Assembly: GCA_034092305.1 (NCBI GenBank) | Contig: JASJET010000057.1 | Location: forward strand, 13,691,501-13,755,500 | Length of the DNA stretch: 64,000 nt | Origin: Diaprepes abbreviatus | Lineage: Eukaryota > Arthropoda > Insecta > Coleoptera > Curculionidae | Direction of reading: 5' to 3' | In this document: piece after piece, positions 34,477 to 45,699 of the stretch | How the letters are laid out: each line of letters opens with the position of its first letter | How positions within the stretch are numbered: the first letter of the stretch is position 1 | Program-made: the position numbers and the translations under genes | The notes under the pieces: model-generated | Told to the model about the DNA's origin: nothing | What the model saw: the letters and a program-made list of their open reading frames with translations, nothing else | Database searches by the model: none

Positions 34477-34861
34477 TCTAACTAAAATCAATAAAGATCG
34501 GGATTCACCTGAAATTAAAAGAACTCAGCTCAGAGGACTTAATTTTTGCTGGAAAAAACTAGCTAGGAAATCTGTTCTTATAGATGGTTTGGAATATATA
34601 TGTTGGAGAAGGAAATATCTCTCTCAAGTAAAAGGTAGAGTTGCTAGAAATTACACAACTTACAAAATTCGTAATTTAACTGAACTTTTGAAAGATTTTT
34701 TTGAATAAAGTTATTGCAGAAAATTGGGAAAAATCCATATAATAAAAGAATAAAAGAAATTGTGAAAACTCTATTTCAAGATCGGTGAGACAGAAGAACC
34801 AATTATAATTAATTTGAGCGAAGATAGCTTCACTGACTTTGATTACGAATTAGATAGGTAA
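34477..34861 (+). pseudogene. IS630/Tc1-like transposase, part 3' of the RTE insertion, catalytic domain deleted
   Basis: The frame continues KINKDRDSPEIKRTQLRG, then LNFCWKKLARKSVLIDGLEY and ICWRRKYLSQVK, and then jumps without a stop to GRVARNYTTYKIRNLTELLK. In the family, SQVK lies before the DDE domain and AQVKGRVARN lies near the C-terminus. Recombination between the two QVK codons would remove the whole catalytic core. A frameshift follows in a T-run (about 34700), then NKVIAENWEKSI, and an acidic tail IIINLSEDSFTDFDYELD before the stop at 34859-34861, as usual for this family. Confidence 0.7.
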
Positions 34862-35727
34862 TGTTTACCAGCATAAACACAGTTTATTATTTAAATTTTC
34901 TGTCACATATAAAAATAAATTATATTTCAATCCCTTTTTAGTGTTTAATTTTAATTCTGCAGATGGTTTCAGAAATAAATAAACTGAACCGTCAAATATC
35001 CTAAAAATGTTTTTAATTAATAATAAAATGACCGATAGCCCTAAAAAAATTTTAATATTATATGGACGAATTTTTTTTTTATATGTTTAACTTCTTGTAT
35101 GTTTGACAATGGATATTTTGTAAGTATTTAAATTATAACTCAGAATTTTTTGAGAGAAAAAGGCTACATTTTAGTCGGAATGTGCCTAAAACGATTTCTA
35201 TGCAACAATTAAAAATAATAAAAATACAGTTGCGATTTGTGTGAAATATGTCAAAATTTTCTATATTTTCTAATGTATATGAATTATTAAGAAATCATAA
35301 GAAATTAAATAAAATTATGAAAATTTTTCATTTCAAGTTTATTACCGAAATAATATTCTATGCCATAAATACTTAGTAATAAAATAAACCTTCTTCCGAC
35401 GCCTATGACAAGGATTAAAATCCTTTTTAACACTTCACACATCCAAATATCTATTGTTATCCAACCAAATAGTCTATTATTATAGACCGGTATTTTTGAT
35501 TCTAAAATTTCTATGAATAATATATGTGTCTAACAGATTTTGCCAAAGAAATCGGACTAAAGAACACAAGGTAGTTTGCGAAGAAAAAAAAAGGTTAAAA
35601 ATGATTTATTATTCTCTCTAGTTCTTGAATAAACTATAGCATAAGTGGCAAAATCGGGTCTATTTTCCTGAACTCAAAGCTCTTGGGGGGGTGGGTCGCC
35701 CCCCACCGTCCCCCCTTGGATCCGCGC

Positions 35728-35730
<3 letters not shown>

Positions 35731-35801
<71 letters not shown>
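35731..35801. repeat. (TA)n array, right flank of the composite transposon
   Basis: TA dinucleotide array starting directly after GGATCCGCGCCTG, the right end of the element to its left. Confidence 0.97.
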
Positions 35802-35803
<2 letters not shown>

Positions 35804-36767
35804 ATATTTTATACCTTGGTCAAGTAACATGGTTTTAAATGGTCTGTGTCTGGATGTTGAAAATGGTGGAAGCGATCTTAGTACCTGTAGCTGAGTTACG
35901 TTTTTAAATCTAAACGTTGTAATATTTAATAAACAATTGTGGCTGCGCTAGTAAAGGTTTTTTAAATATGATTTTGTAATTTATGTCTTTAACAATAAAG
36001 CAAAAAAACTTAACATTTACTAGTGTTTTGTGTAATCACTTTTGACAATGAATCTACTCTAGTGAAAAGAAATTGGATTACTGTTCTTGGTTGGTATATT
36101 TATTATCTTTTATATTTTATATACAGGGTGTCCAAATTTCGTTGTTTTTGCCGGGTAGCTCCGTTATTTTTAAAGTTAGCGGTATCCGGTTTTTGGCGAA
36201 GTGCTGCTGCTTTTGCATGAAACGAAAATTGCCGCAAACAGAAATTTTGCAGCACTATTAGTTTTTTAGATAAAGGGTTTTTTAGAAACTTTGTCATTTT
36301 GGGACACCCATCGCATTGCGGTTATCTTTTTAGTTATCGAAAATATAAATATTTATTCAAATAAAGTTTTTCACGTAAAATTCAGTGGTGTCATTAGTTT
36401 TTCTTTAAGTACTACCGTTTTTAAATTTAAATCAAACTTGTGTTTTTTTTAATGGAACATTCCGTAAATTCATAGACCGTTGCATTCCGCTTACTAAGGG
36501 CTTGTCAACAATATATAACACTTAATAATTATTTTTTGTTTAAGATATTTAATTATACTTTTTAGTCTACATGTTTTAATTTTTTAGGAGGCCGTGAAAA
36601 ACAAAACTCAAAAAAAACGTCCGAAATGCGATTGTCAAAGTCTCAAATTATTCTAAGGTTTTTGCTTGTATATCTTCTACTGGTGTTAATTTTTAACTTT
36701 TTACGTATTATTCATAGTTCATTTATTATTTTGTCAATTTTTAATATAATTTAGTTATTTATTTACC

Positions 36768-38356
36768 TGTAATGGAACAAATGTTAATTATTTTTCATTG
36801 TTCAATGTCAACTATATTTTGTTAAAATAAATAATTAAATAATCAGTCTGTGAATAGATTTCCCGGAATAGGGTAATTATATTTTTTTTATCACTATCCA
36901 CGAAAGTCTAAAGGAAAAATAAATCAGTTATCGAGCTTAACTTTTATTATCTTTATCGTTTAAATGTTTTCTTAAAAATATATAAACTCAGTAAATTTAT
37001 GAAGACATAAAACTAAAAGCCCCTTTCTACGATTTGGCTATAAATCTGTCGAAATAATCCTACTCTGATTATGTAAATAAAACCAGACGTGTTAAGGGTA
37101 GTTTTTAACATATGGTATATGAAATACCGTTAAAATGTATTAAAATATTGAACGATTTTCCCATTATTAGGAAACAAAAGAATAATCAAGTAGACTCATT
37201 GTACTGTAATATAACGTTTGACCTGTGAAAGGAGGTATATAGCGTCCGTTTTTCCTGATTGCAAGAAAGAATGATTTAAATACCAGCATTATAATAAAAG
37301 GGCACTCAGGTTTTTTCACAGACGTTATATTATCTTATTCCTTTAGTTATAGAAAGAAATAGAATAGTTTTATTAACTGTGTTTATATAAAAATTAAGAT
37401 TAAGATGCTCAGAGGCCAATTCTGGAATCAAGCATCCAGTATAGTACAGCTAATGCCCTCAGTACAAAAACTCCCAAACCTTCGAGCTTTAAGGGAATGA
37501 AATTGTCGGTTACAGGACGTACGACCGAAAAAGCAACTAAAAGGAGGAAGAGGGGGTATAAGATTTGAGAACGCTCTTTTAAAAAAATACTAAAGTTAAT
37601 CATAATTTGAATGTCGTTAGAACGGTACCGTGAGTACCAGTGCCGTAGAATAATTACGTCACGTGTATAATCGTCGGGAAAGAAAGTTATCTTTGTTTAA
37701 TTTGGGAAATTAAGGAATTATCGTGTGTTATTTTAGTGGGGCATTTCGCGATTTTCATACGGTTTGATTAAGTAACATAAATAGCTGTTTTTCGCGTTTT
37801 ATTTCTTTTTCTGTTTAATATTTTATAAAGCTATTTATACGTGTTTTTTTCAAATTGGATTTTACGTTTTTGGTTAAAATAACGGCAGAGAAGAGCAATT
37901 ATGTTAGTTTTTTCGTAATTGTTAATAGTTTTAAGTTTCTCACTGTAAATAGTTCGTTTTTCTATTTATTTTTGTTAAATAGATTTAAGTGTTTTGAAAA
38001 ACTTGTTTTATTCAATTTAAATAAAACCTTCACGAGAATTAACTTGCGGGCGTGCTGTTGCGAGATCTAGAAAACAAGAGATGTCTACTGACCAACTAAT
38101 TAGCAGCCTTTCCTGAGTCCTGAAGATCTGAGTCATGGTTATGGTAAGCTTTAATAACCGTAGTGTTTGGTACTAAAGCTGCAAGAGAGAAGTTGAACGA
38201 CCGGACTTCCAGAGTGTCTTTATTACTGTGATATTTAGTTGTAGGTTATTAAAATAGTTACTAATTAATATAGGACAAAAAAAATGATTATAGATAAAAT
38301 GATTAACGCTACCTCAATATGTCATTAACAGGAGTCTATAATCAAATTCTGTCACA
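36768..38356. mobile_element. Solo LTR, copy 2 (1.6 kb, 4-bp target duplication TACC)
   Basis: Full-length homologue of 12062-13673 (1589 bp). It begins TGTAATGGAACAAATG and ends AATTCTGTCACA, with perfect 4-bp duplications TACC at 36764-36767 and 38357-38360. It differs from copy 1 by scattered substitutions and small indels. No internal retrotransposon sequence flanks either copy, so both are products of LTR-LTR recombination. The open frames inside (37409-37603, 37855-38070) are chance. Confidence 0.88.
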
Positions 38357-38699
38357 TACCTATATTTTGGCAGCAAATGAATCGCGACAATTATGATATG
38401 CTGTGTTGTTTCATACAATAAAATGATTTTGATGAAGCTACACAAATGTATTAGATTGGTACGTGTATCATTAAATGTTCTATTCTTGGATTTTTATTTT
38501 CATATTATTATATATAGGTATCTGGAAAGGATGCAACCCCATAAAGCGATATTTAACCACATTAAAAATAATTTAATAAATTTCGGAATACATTCTTCAA
38601 GCCCTGGCCAAAAGTTTACAATAAGCCACAACAAGAAATCCAGGAAATAATTGACAACAGTAGAAAATAACCCTTCAACTTCGTTTTGTCGGTTTTAAA

Positions 38700-39317
38700 A
38701 TGAAGTAAGAGTGTCATTTAAATTTAAACTCGTACACAATTTTCATTTTGGAAACGCACAAAGAAAAGTCATAACAAATATTGGTCTCAAGAAAACCATA
38801 ACATTATGTTTCCTCGCGAACGACAGCGTCTCTTGCTTTATTATTGGATCTATAATTAAATATCACATATATGAAGAATCTCTCACCAGATCGTTATTTA
38901 CAAATACTGAAAAATATTAAATCAGAAGTTATTTAAAATGTGCCTTTGAATCAATTAAATAGCATGTTCTTGCAACAAGATAGAGCTCCTGTCCATAGTT
39001 TCCGAATCATTCAACCTTATTTCCATAAAATGACCCGGTAGATCCCCAGATCTATCGGTAATGGATTTTTTCTTATGACGCTCTCTAGAAAATAAAATTT
39101 ATAGTGCTCAACATCATACGATGCAGGATCTAAGAAACGTCACAGAAAGGGAATTCAGAAATTTAGCGGCTCGATCCCTTGTTTTACTCAATGCTTTACG
39201 CAGAATAAGAACATTATGCCAGTACTGTATTCAACATGATGGTTTACAATTTGTCCAATATCTTTTTTTCTTGTTATTTTTAATATTTATTCTTATAATG
39301 TATAAATTAATATAATT
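38700..39317 (+). pseudogene. Tc1/mariner-superfamily transposase remnant (DDE domain and C-terminus)
   Basis: Plus-strand frames read FIIGSIIKYHIYEESLT, then VPLNQLNSMFLQQDRAPVHS (second catalytic aspartate in QQD), FRIIQPYFHKM, and PRSIGNGFFLMTL (decayed PRSPDL..MDFFLW). The open frame 39121-39315 follows with MQDLRNVTEREFRNLA, LNALRRIRTLCQYCIQHDGL and QFVQYL, the usual end of this insect family. Several frameshifts are present. It lies between the inverted arms of the surrounding element and is its likely former transposase. Confidence 0.7.
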
Positions 39318-39705
39318 AAACAATTTAACCTATAATAAGATATATTCTATAATGTCAGTAAGTGTTGCCATTATTATCTGGCAAGGTATTATTTAAAATA
39401 TCTTGATCTAATTTCCACGGCTCCCTAAAAAATAAAAATGTGATCTAAAAAGTATATTTTAATGGGTTAAATGAAAGAAAAATTAATGTGTTATATATCG
39501 TTGAAAAGCCCTTAATAAACGAAATGCAACGGTCTATGAATATATGGGGTATTCCATTTAAAAAAAACACAATTTTGATTTATATCTAAAAAACAGTAGT
39601 ACTTAGAGAAAAACTAGTGATGCCACTGAATTTTACGTGAAAGACTTTATTTGAAGCAAGATTTATCTTTTCGTTGACTAAAAAGATACAGCGTTTTATA
39701 TACAA

Positions 39706-40424
39706 CTAGCGACCCGCCCCGGCTTCGCACGGGTGCAATGCTGATACTAAATACACTACAGAAAAACTGTGACTATTTATTTTATTTTTACAACAATTAT
39801 TACATCGGCCTCCGACGCGCTATTTATAAGCACGCTGCCGCCGCCCCGGTCGGCCAGTACCGCCGCAAGCGCTACTTCCCGCAATTTTAAATCTGTAATA
39901 TCTTCGAAAATATTCATTTAAATCTTGTGCTGTAAAGGACCATATAGATCTATATTAAATCAACAATGTATTTAAGCTATTTAATTGGATAAGGATTAAT
40001 GCTGTATTGGTTAAAATCGCTTCAAAATTTGCCATTATTTGTCGTAAAAAGTAAATGACAAAAAAATGTTATTGTGGGATATCCATGAGAGATAGACATA
40101 TACCATCGCGGAGTTTTCTGTAGACCTTTTCAATGTGTACAAATAATTAGTACATTATTTTGATAAATCTCGTAGGGTTCAGCCTGCGTTTGCAATGTAA
40201 GCGGAAAAAAATATGATAATTAACGACATCACATTAGAAACCTCAAAAATAACAGTATTTCTCCACTATTTAATGGATGTTATTATACATATAAACCTTC
40301 CTCTTGAATCACTCTATCTATTGAAAAAAACCGCATCAAAATCCGGTGGGTAGTTTTAAAGATTTAAGCATACAAAGGGACATAGGGACAGAGAAAGCGA
40401 CTTTGTTTTATACTATGTAGTGAT
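39706..40424. mobile_element. Helitron-like (Helentron/HINE-type) non-autonomous repeat
   Basis: The repeat begins CTAGCGACCCGCCCCGGCTT, with the short hairpin ACCCG...CGGGT, and ends GACATAGGGACAGAGAAAGC, then GACTTTGTTTTATACTATGT and AGTGATC. I recognise this end pair from very widespread short repeats of arthropods and molluscs, which I associate with Helentrons; the class is from memory and needs a database check. The first 200 bp are GC-rich (CGGCCTCCGACGCGC, CGCCGCCCCGGTCGG). No protein is encoded. Its left edge coincides with loss of the outer end of the neighbouring TIR element. Confidence 0.5.
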
Positions 40425-40714
40425 CTAGAATTTAAACAAATTCGTCATTTCATTCGATTAACCACAAGATAGTGAAGTAAAAAATCCAAAAAAAAATAGA
40501 ATTTTCAGCATACTTGAATACATCTACACATGCGCAAATATTTTAAAAAGAAACAGTTGCCAAATAATCTAAATTATTGCAAGATATGATTTCCGTATCA
40601 CAAGTTATAAAAATAATTTTGAAAGCTTTATGATTTTAGTGTTAATTATTTGCTATATAAGTTAATACTATATTTTCAGTATTTACTTATACACCTTATG
40701 CTCTCAGCCCGTTA

Positions 40715-40930
40715 TAGCTTGATTCTCTCTATACTGCCGCTCTCGATATGATCTCGGTTTGCTCTCGGTTGGATACGTTTTTTTTAAATGAAAAAGAGTT
40801 TACGATATCGAAATCTCCGCGAAACCGATATTGCGAATAGCTTCACTGTTTCTACTGTAAGAATATTTTATCGGACCGAGAGCGTATCGAGATCGTATCG
40901 GGAGCGGCCCTATAGTGAGAATCTGACCTA
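40715..40930. mobile_element. Palindromic MITE, copy 2
   Basis: Homologue of 16475-16682. Its ends are GATTCTCTCTATACTGCCGC and, inverted, GATTCTCACTATAGGGCCGC, with paired blocks CTCTCGATATGATCTCGG and CGAGATCGTATCGGGAG. It is better preserved than copy 1. Confidence 0.7.
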
Positions 40931-41574
40931 AAAGTGCATGTGGTTTCTCACTTCGAGAAACGAATTTAAAATCAACATTAAGTTCTCACCCAAACAAACA
41001 AGAAAACAAATGATATTTCTAATTTAAACAAAATGGTACAAATTGCAAAATCTACCTATCAACTAACAAACTTAAAATCGTCTGAAAATTAGTGCAAACA
41101 CCTGAAATTTGATAGAATTCGCGCTAATTTTAATAGACACACTGATACTATCCAGTTTGTCTCTTCAAAAAAAAATTCTTTCTTCAATTGATTTTTCTCG
41201 TGGATACGTTTTAAACACCTTAACTAATTAACCAAGAGTAAATATATAATTCATTTTTCTTAGAATTTAACAGCACTTCACTTTCTGTCTAGACTTTTAA
41301 TAAAGTTCCTGATTATGCTAAAAGGTCATAAAGTTAAATAAAAAATTATCTTGTTATTATGCATACATAGATGCGGTCGTAATCTTGGGATTTTAACCTC
41401 AGGCTATTTGACTTCACCCCTACACACATTTTCATTACTTTATATTTTAAGATTAGAGAAGAACAGGATAAAAGAAAATGTAGTTGATAAAAAATTTAAA
41501 TCCTTATTTAGATGCTACGGAATATTATTATATTTTAGAAACATTTTATCTATGAAAGAGAGGAAAAGACCTAA

Positions 41575-41579
<5 letters not shown>
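40931..41579. other. AT-rich DNA, nothing recognisable
   Basis: The open frame starting at 41351 runs into the (TA)n array and has no recognisable motif. Confidence 0.45.

Positions 41580-41648
<69 letters not shown>
41580..41648. repeat. (TA)n array
   Basis: TA dinucleotide array directly bordering the left terminal repeat (TTATGCTGCTTTCACCGATT) of the hammerhead-family element. Confidence 0.97.
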
Positions 41649-41652
<4 letters not shown>

Positions 41653-42412
41653 GCTGCTTTCACCGATTCCTCCGTGTGAGATACAATGGCAGTGGTTATA
41701 TCCATATTATGCCGTTGTAGTGCTGAAATCACATTCAGCAAACGTACAACTATATGTATCTCCATATGTAAATCAAGTAAAGTGCGAACAGTGAATGCAA
41801 ACTGCGCTCAATGATATCCTTTCCATGTTAGAGGTTGCACGGTTTGGATGAATTGCCACAAAACACAATCCATCCCATTCCACCACCATCGAGATGGTGA
41901 CCTACCTGTACCACCACACCGAGAAGAAAGTAAAACCTTACCCTCCCTCCTATAATGATACGACAGAGATACATGTTTCGTCTTTTATTAGACTCATCAG
42001 GGTACCGACATGCACCTGCTTGTGCAAAGGACAGATCGAAAGGAAGCATGCAACACTGAACGCGGCTTCGCCGCCTCCCGTCGAATAGCGTAGATACATT
42101 TATCCGGCTTTCACGGATTCACGGATTTCTCCGTGTGAGATGCAATGGCAGTGATTATATCTACATTATGCGGTTGTAGTGCTGAAATCACATTCAGCAA
42201 ACGTGCAACTATATGCATCTCCATATGTAAATGAAGTAAAATGCGAACAGTGAAGGTAAACTTCGCTCCATCATATCCTTCTCGTGTTAGAGGTTGTACA
42301 GTTTGGCTGAATTGCTACAAAACACAATCCATCAGCACTACAACGGCATAATATGGATATAATCACTGCCATTGCATCTCACACGAAGGAATCCGTGAAA
42401 GCCGCATAAATG
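41649..42412. mobile_element. Foldback repeat carrying a hammerhead motif, with internal tandem duplication
   Basis: The left terminus (41649-41735, TTATGCTGCTTTCACCGATT...) recurs inverted at 42327-42412. The same block also recurs directly at about 42099-42185, and the sequence after it repeats 41735-41880. The element is thus about 1.7 tandem units of about 450 bp closed by an inverted end. A hammerhead core lies in the first unit (41951-42012, minus). A shorter, decayed copy is at 21563-21894, also bordered by (TA)n. There is no protein. A GC-rich patch GAACGCGGCTTCGCCGCCTC sits at 42058. Confidence 0.75.
41951..42012 (-). ncRNA. Hammerhead ribozyme motif with intact catalytic core
   Basis: On the minus strand the order is GGTAC (stem I), C, CTGATGA, GTC-TAATAAAA-GAC (stem II), GAAA, then ACA...TGT (stem III), GTC as cleavage triplet, and GTATC, which pairs back to GGTAC. 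All invariant core bases (CUGANGA, GAAA, UH) are present. The one irregularity is an unpaired C between stem I and the core. Predicted cleavage falls between 41962 and 41961. Related motifs occur in Penelope elements and in hammerhead-bearing satellite repeats. The copy at 21755-21806 is decayed. Confidence 0.6.
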
Positions 42413-44478
42413 TATATACGCCATATGGAAGTAGGTTTGTACATTAAAGAAACTTAAAATAACATACTATGGCCAGATTCAAATTTGATATTAAATTCAC
42501 TCGTTAAGAATTAATTTTGAGCTCCAACCTTAATAAACTAGAAACGTATGAAAAATTATTTTAATAAATTGCAACTGAAGAACTTTACCCTAGGTTTTTA
42601 TTTCATGTTAAAAAAAATGCTAAAATTCTTGTCTCCAGGTTTATTTCAGTAAAAATAACTCAATAAATATCAAAACAAGTAAAAGATAAGGTAATTAACG
42701 AAGTAAACTTAATTACCGAATTAATTTAAACTGTTTTATATCCCAAAATATCGATGCATAGACAGTATAAATTCTGATGTTAAACCTATGGCTCTTTGAG
42801 TTATTTCAAACAGGACAAGTGATAAAAATACCAACGCCAATAATAACCCTAATACGAGTTCCTGGATAAAATAAATTGTAAAATAAGCCAATTCATTGAT
42901 CATTAGATTCTTTGCTCAAAATTAAATAAATAACCCATAAATTATTTTCAAATTAAAGAAATATAACTCCAACCTGTTATAACCGACGCAAACCAAGCAA
43001 ACAACAGTTTCTGTCAAATAAAGTGACATAAATCTATCTCTCAAAAATTATCGATTTCCTAAAAGTTTGGGGACGCGTAATAGATATCGCTAAGGCAAGT
43101 TACATAACAAAAATTTTTAACCCCAAAAATGAAAATAACTTAAAACAATACCCAATAGCTGGTATATTGGGGAAAATTAAAATAGAACATAAAGAAAATT
43201 GATCAAGATATGATTGCCACACAATGGATTCAAATAATAAAATTAAAACAATCCAAAATGGGACAGTGACAGCAAAACTAACCTGAAAATAATATAAACG
43301 AAACGAAGTCTACAGCACTCAAAATAATTTCAATAAAATTGCCATAAAAAAGAGAGAATTTCACTTGAATAGCAGTTCCGATTACCTAGATTTATATGGA
43401 AAAGAGGTAATTGTAAATTCAACATCGATTTAAGTCCAATCACCCGCAGTGTAGTGATTGCCAAACAAAACAACATAAATAGGGGTCCAACAGTGATAAT
43501 TAAATATACATAAAACCGTACTTAGTTGTGTAAAAATGTAGCCAAAATTCAGGAAAGTAAAACAACCTAGATAGAAAGAAATTAGCAAGGAAGTATAATT
43601 ATGGGGTTAGTAATAAAACCAGAGATGCATCTAATCAACGAATGACATGCTTTTATTTAAACGATTTATAAGAAATTTCACTGTTGGATCGTCATAACTC
43701 CACTGACGAGACTTTTTAGGTGTTCAAAATGCATATGAAAGGAGAACCAATGGAATTTGCAACTATCTATCTTGTCTTAAATGAACATTGAACTAGTATA
43801 AACTATTGAACTGAGGATTGCATGCCTTACTCGCTTTGATATTAATATGTCACTACGTAATAGTTACAATTTGTTACATAACTTTCGCGAATATTTAAGA
43901 TAGGGCTTAAAGTATATTCCATTTTATTGAAGAACGCATGTTTATACTCTTCCAAAGCGTAATGTATCAATTGTATAAATTGTATCTATTATTGATTTTT
44001 ACAATAAATGAGTTTTATTATTTATTATTATGAAAATATTATCTTTTAACTTAAATAGGGGAATAATCAAGATAAAAAATATGATTGTTTATTAAAATGG
44101 TAAATTAACTGATGCAGTAATATTTTCATTTCAAATTAATAAAACATTTCATAAACTCTCTATTTATATTTGATTTAGTAAACATTATGCATTGAAAATA
44201 GACATGTAGAAATATTGCAGTATTTTATTTTTCCTCATAAGTAATCAAGCGGAAATTTTTTTTATACCGTAAATATATTATGGTATATCACAATTTCTTC
44301 CAAATACAAGCCAAAACTTTTAGTAATCAAATATAACTCAAGATGTACAAGCATTTTTTATGTTTCGATTAGTTACGAAACAAGAAAGATAATAAGATAT
44401 TTCATTTTATGTAATTGGCAATGAATGTTTGAAAACATTCGTTCACTTCGAAGCAAATAGGACGATTATCAACATTCG
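42413..44478. other. AT-rich DNA, nothing recognisable
   Basis: A weak plus-strand frame near 43070-43180 (VIDIAKASYITKIF) may be old coding sequence, but I cannot assign it. CTGACGAGAC at 43714 is a chance hammerhead half-core. Confidence 0.4.
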
Positions 44479-45693
44479 CGAGGGTCGTTCAATAAGTAAG
44501 GTAAATTAGTCATATATGGCGCCACTATCATTTTTAAATGCATTCGATTATGTAGCTGTACTCTTCGGAGGAATCTCTACAAAGTTTCAGTATGATCCGA
44601 TGCTCAGTTTATATATGGCAGTAATTTGAAGCAAATCATCAAACCATTGCTATAAATAATTGTAAAAGACGATTTTCTAGCACTGATTAAACTTTTCTAT
44701 TAGAAAAAATGGACAGCTGCTCAGATTCTGCTGTTCACAAAAGTTCTGCACCGACTTTAAAGACTATTTATTTTTGGACAAATGAATTTAAACGTAGTTG
44801 AAAATCAATTCAAGATGAAACATACTCGGGGTGCCCAGTTAAGGTCACTACACCAGAAATGATTGAAAAAATATATCGTGTTGTTGATAACGATCGACGA
44901 ATAAAGGTTTGTCATATGGCTGAAGGTATAGGCATATCAACTGGTAATACAGAAAATATTTTGCACCGACATAGAAAAATCTGTGTGTTAGATAGGTGTC
45001 GGGACTGTGTACAGCTGAAAACGAACTCGCCCAAAAGATCAATTCTGAGTAGTGTTTATCGATGATTAAATATAATCTAACAGATTTTTGACGTTGATAC
45101 ATGACGTCTAGACCTGAATCCATCATTACACGCCTAAATTGAAGCAGGTATTAAAACAGTGGAGGGCATCCGATGAAAAGACGCCAAATAAGGCGAAAGT
45201 TGTTTTGTCTACCGGAAAGATTCTGGCCACCCTTTTTTTAAATTCTCAAGGCATAATATTTATTCACTATTTAAAAAAAAAAATAAGGTCAAACAATCAT
45301 AGGACATACTAAATAACACTTCTTGACCATTTGGATGAAGAATAGAAAAAAACGTCCAAGACTAAAACGTCAAGACAATGCTCGAGTTCACACTTGTGCA
45401 GTTGCAATGTCAAAATTAAATGAATTGCAGTTTGAATTAGTAACCCATCCACGTTATTCACCAGATTTAACACCTAGTGAAATTTTCTTTTTTTCTAACC
45501 TAAAAAGGTGGCTGTGAGAACTATTTTGAGATTTTGGATACTTTCCACTTTTCACAAGGTATAAAAAAGTTGGAATACTACTGGACTAAGTGTACATAGC
45601 TGCAAGGAGACTGTGTTGAAAAAGTAAAAAAAAAAGTAAACGGTAATGTTGTTTTTATTATTTTTTTTTTACCTTACTTATTGAATCAGCTTC
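44479..45693 (+). mobile_element. Full-length but dead mariner element with TIRs
   Basis: The left TIR GGTCGTTCAATAAGTAAGGT (44483) and the right TIR, read in reverse, GCTGATTCAATAAGTAAGGT (45690) bound about 1.2 kb, the normal size of a mariner. The transposase is broken: TIYFWTNEFKRS, then stop, KSIQDETYSGCPVKVTTPEM, IEKIYRVVDNDR, and frameshifts in the middle. The intact frame 45323-45517 carries RQDNARVHTCAV and HPRYSPDLTPSEIFFF. The second catalytic aspartate is kept, but the third (D in APSD of D34D) is E. Confidence 0.85.
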
Positions 45694-45699
45694 TATCAT

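Larger units (their letters stand above)
30927..35730 (+). mobile_element. TIR DNA transposon inserted in (TA)n, carrying a broken DDE transposase and a nested RTE LINE
   Basis: The left end is CAGGGGCGGATCCAG. The right end, read in reverse, is CAGGCGCGGATCCA. Both are embedded in TA arrays, so a TA or TATATATA target is possible. A second inverted pair lies inside: TTCAAGAACTAGAGAGAG at about 31364 and CTCTCTAGTTCTTGAA at 35617. Subterminal G-rich units repeat at both ends. The transposase gene is at 31714-31988 plus 34477-34861, split by the RTE LINE at 31989-34476. CAGGGGCGG ends are also seen in hAT elements, but the enclosed protein is IS630/Tc1-like, so the class is not settled. Confidence 0.7.
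36121..39692 (+). mobile_element. TIR DNA transposon with decayed transposase, invaded by a solo LTR
   Basis: The left arm (36300-36540) and the reverse complement of 39470-39692 align closely. Shared blocks are ATCTTTTTAGT, AAATAAAGT, TTTCACGTAAAATTCAGTGG, TCATAGACCGTTGCATT and TATATAACAC. The left end starts ACAGGGTGTCCAAATTTCG after TATAT, a common Tc1/mariner-superfamily end. The outermost 180 bp of the right arm is missing where the Helitron-like repeat begins at 39706. Inside are the solo LTR (36768-38356) and a transposase remnant (38700-39317). Confidence 0.7.

Noticed and set aside
37409..38070. Open frames inside the second solo LTR
   Set aside because: They are not conserved as open frames in the first copy (12062-13673), so they are chance.
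43700..43735. CTGACGAGAC...GTGTTCAAAA as a hammerhead core
   Set aside because: The second core box GAAA is absent and stem I does not pair.
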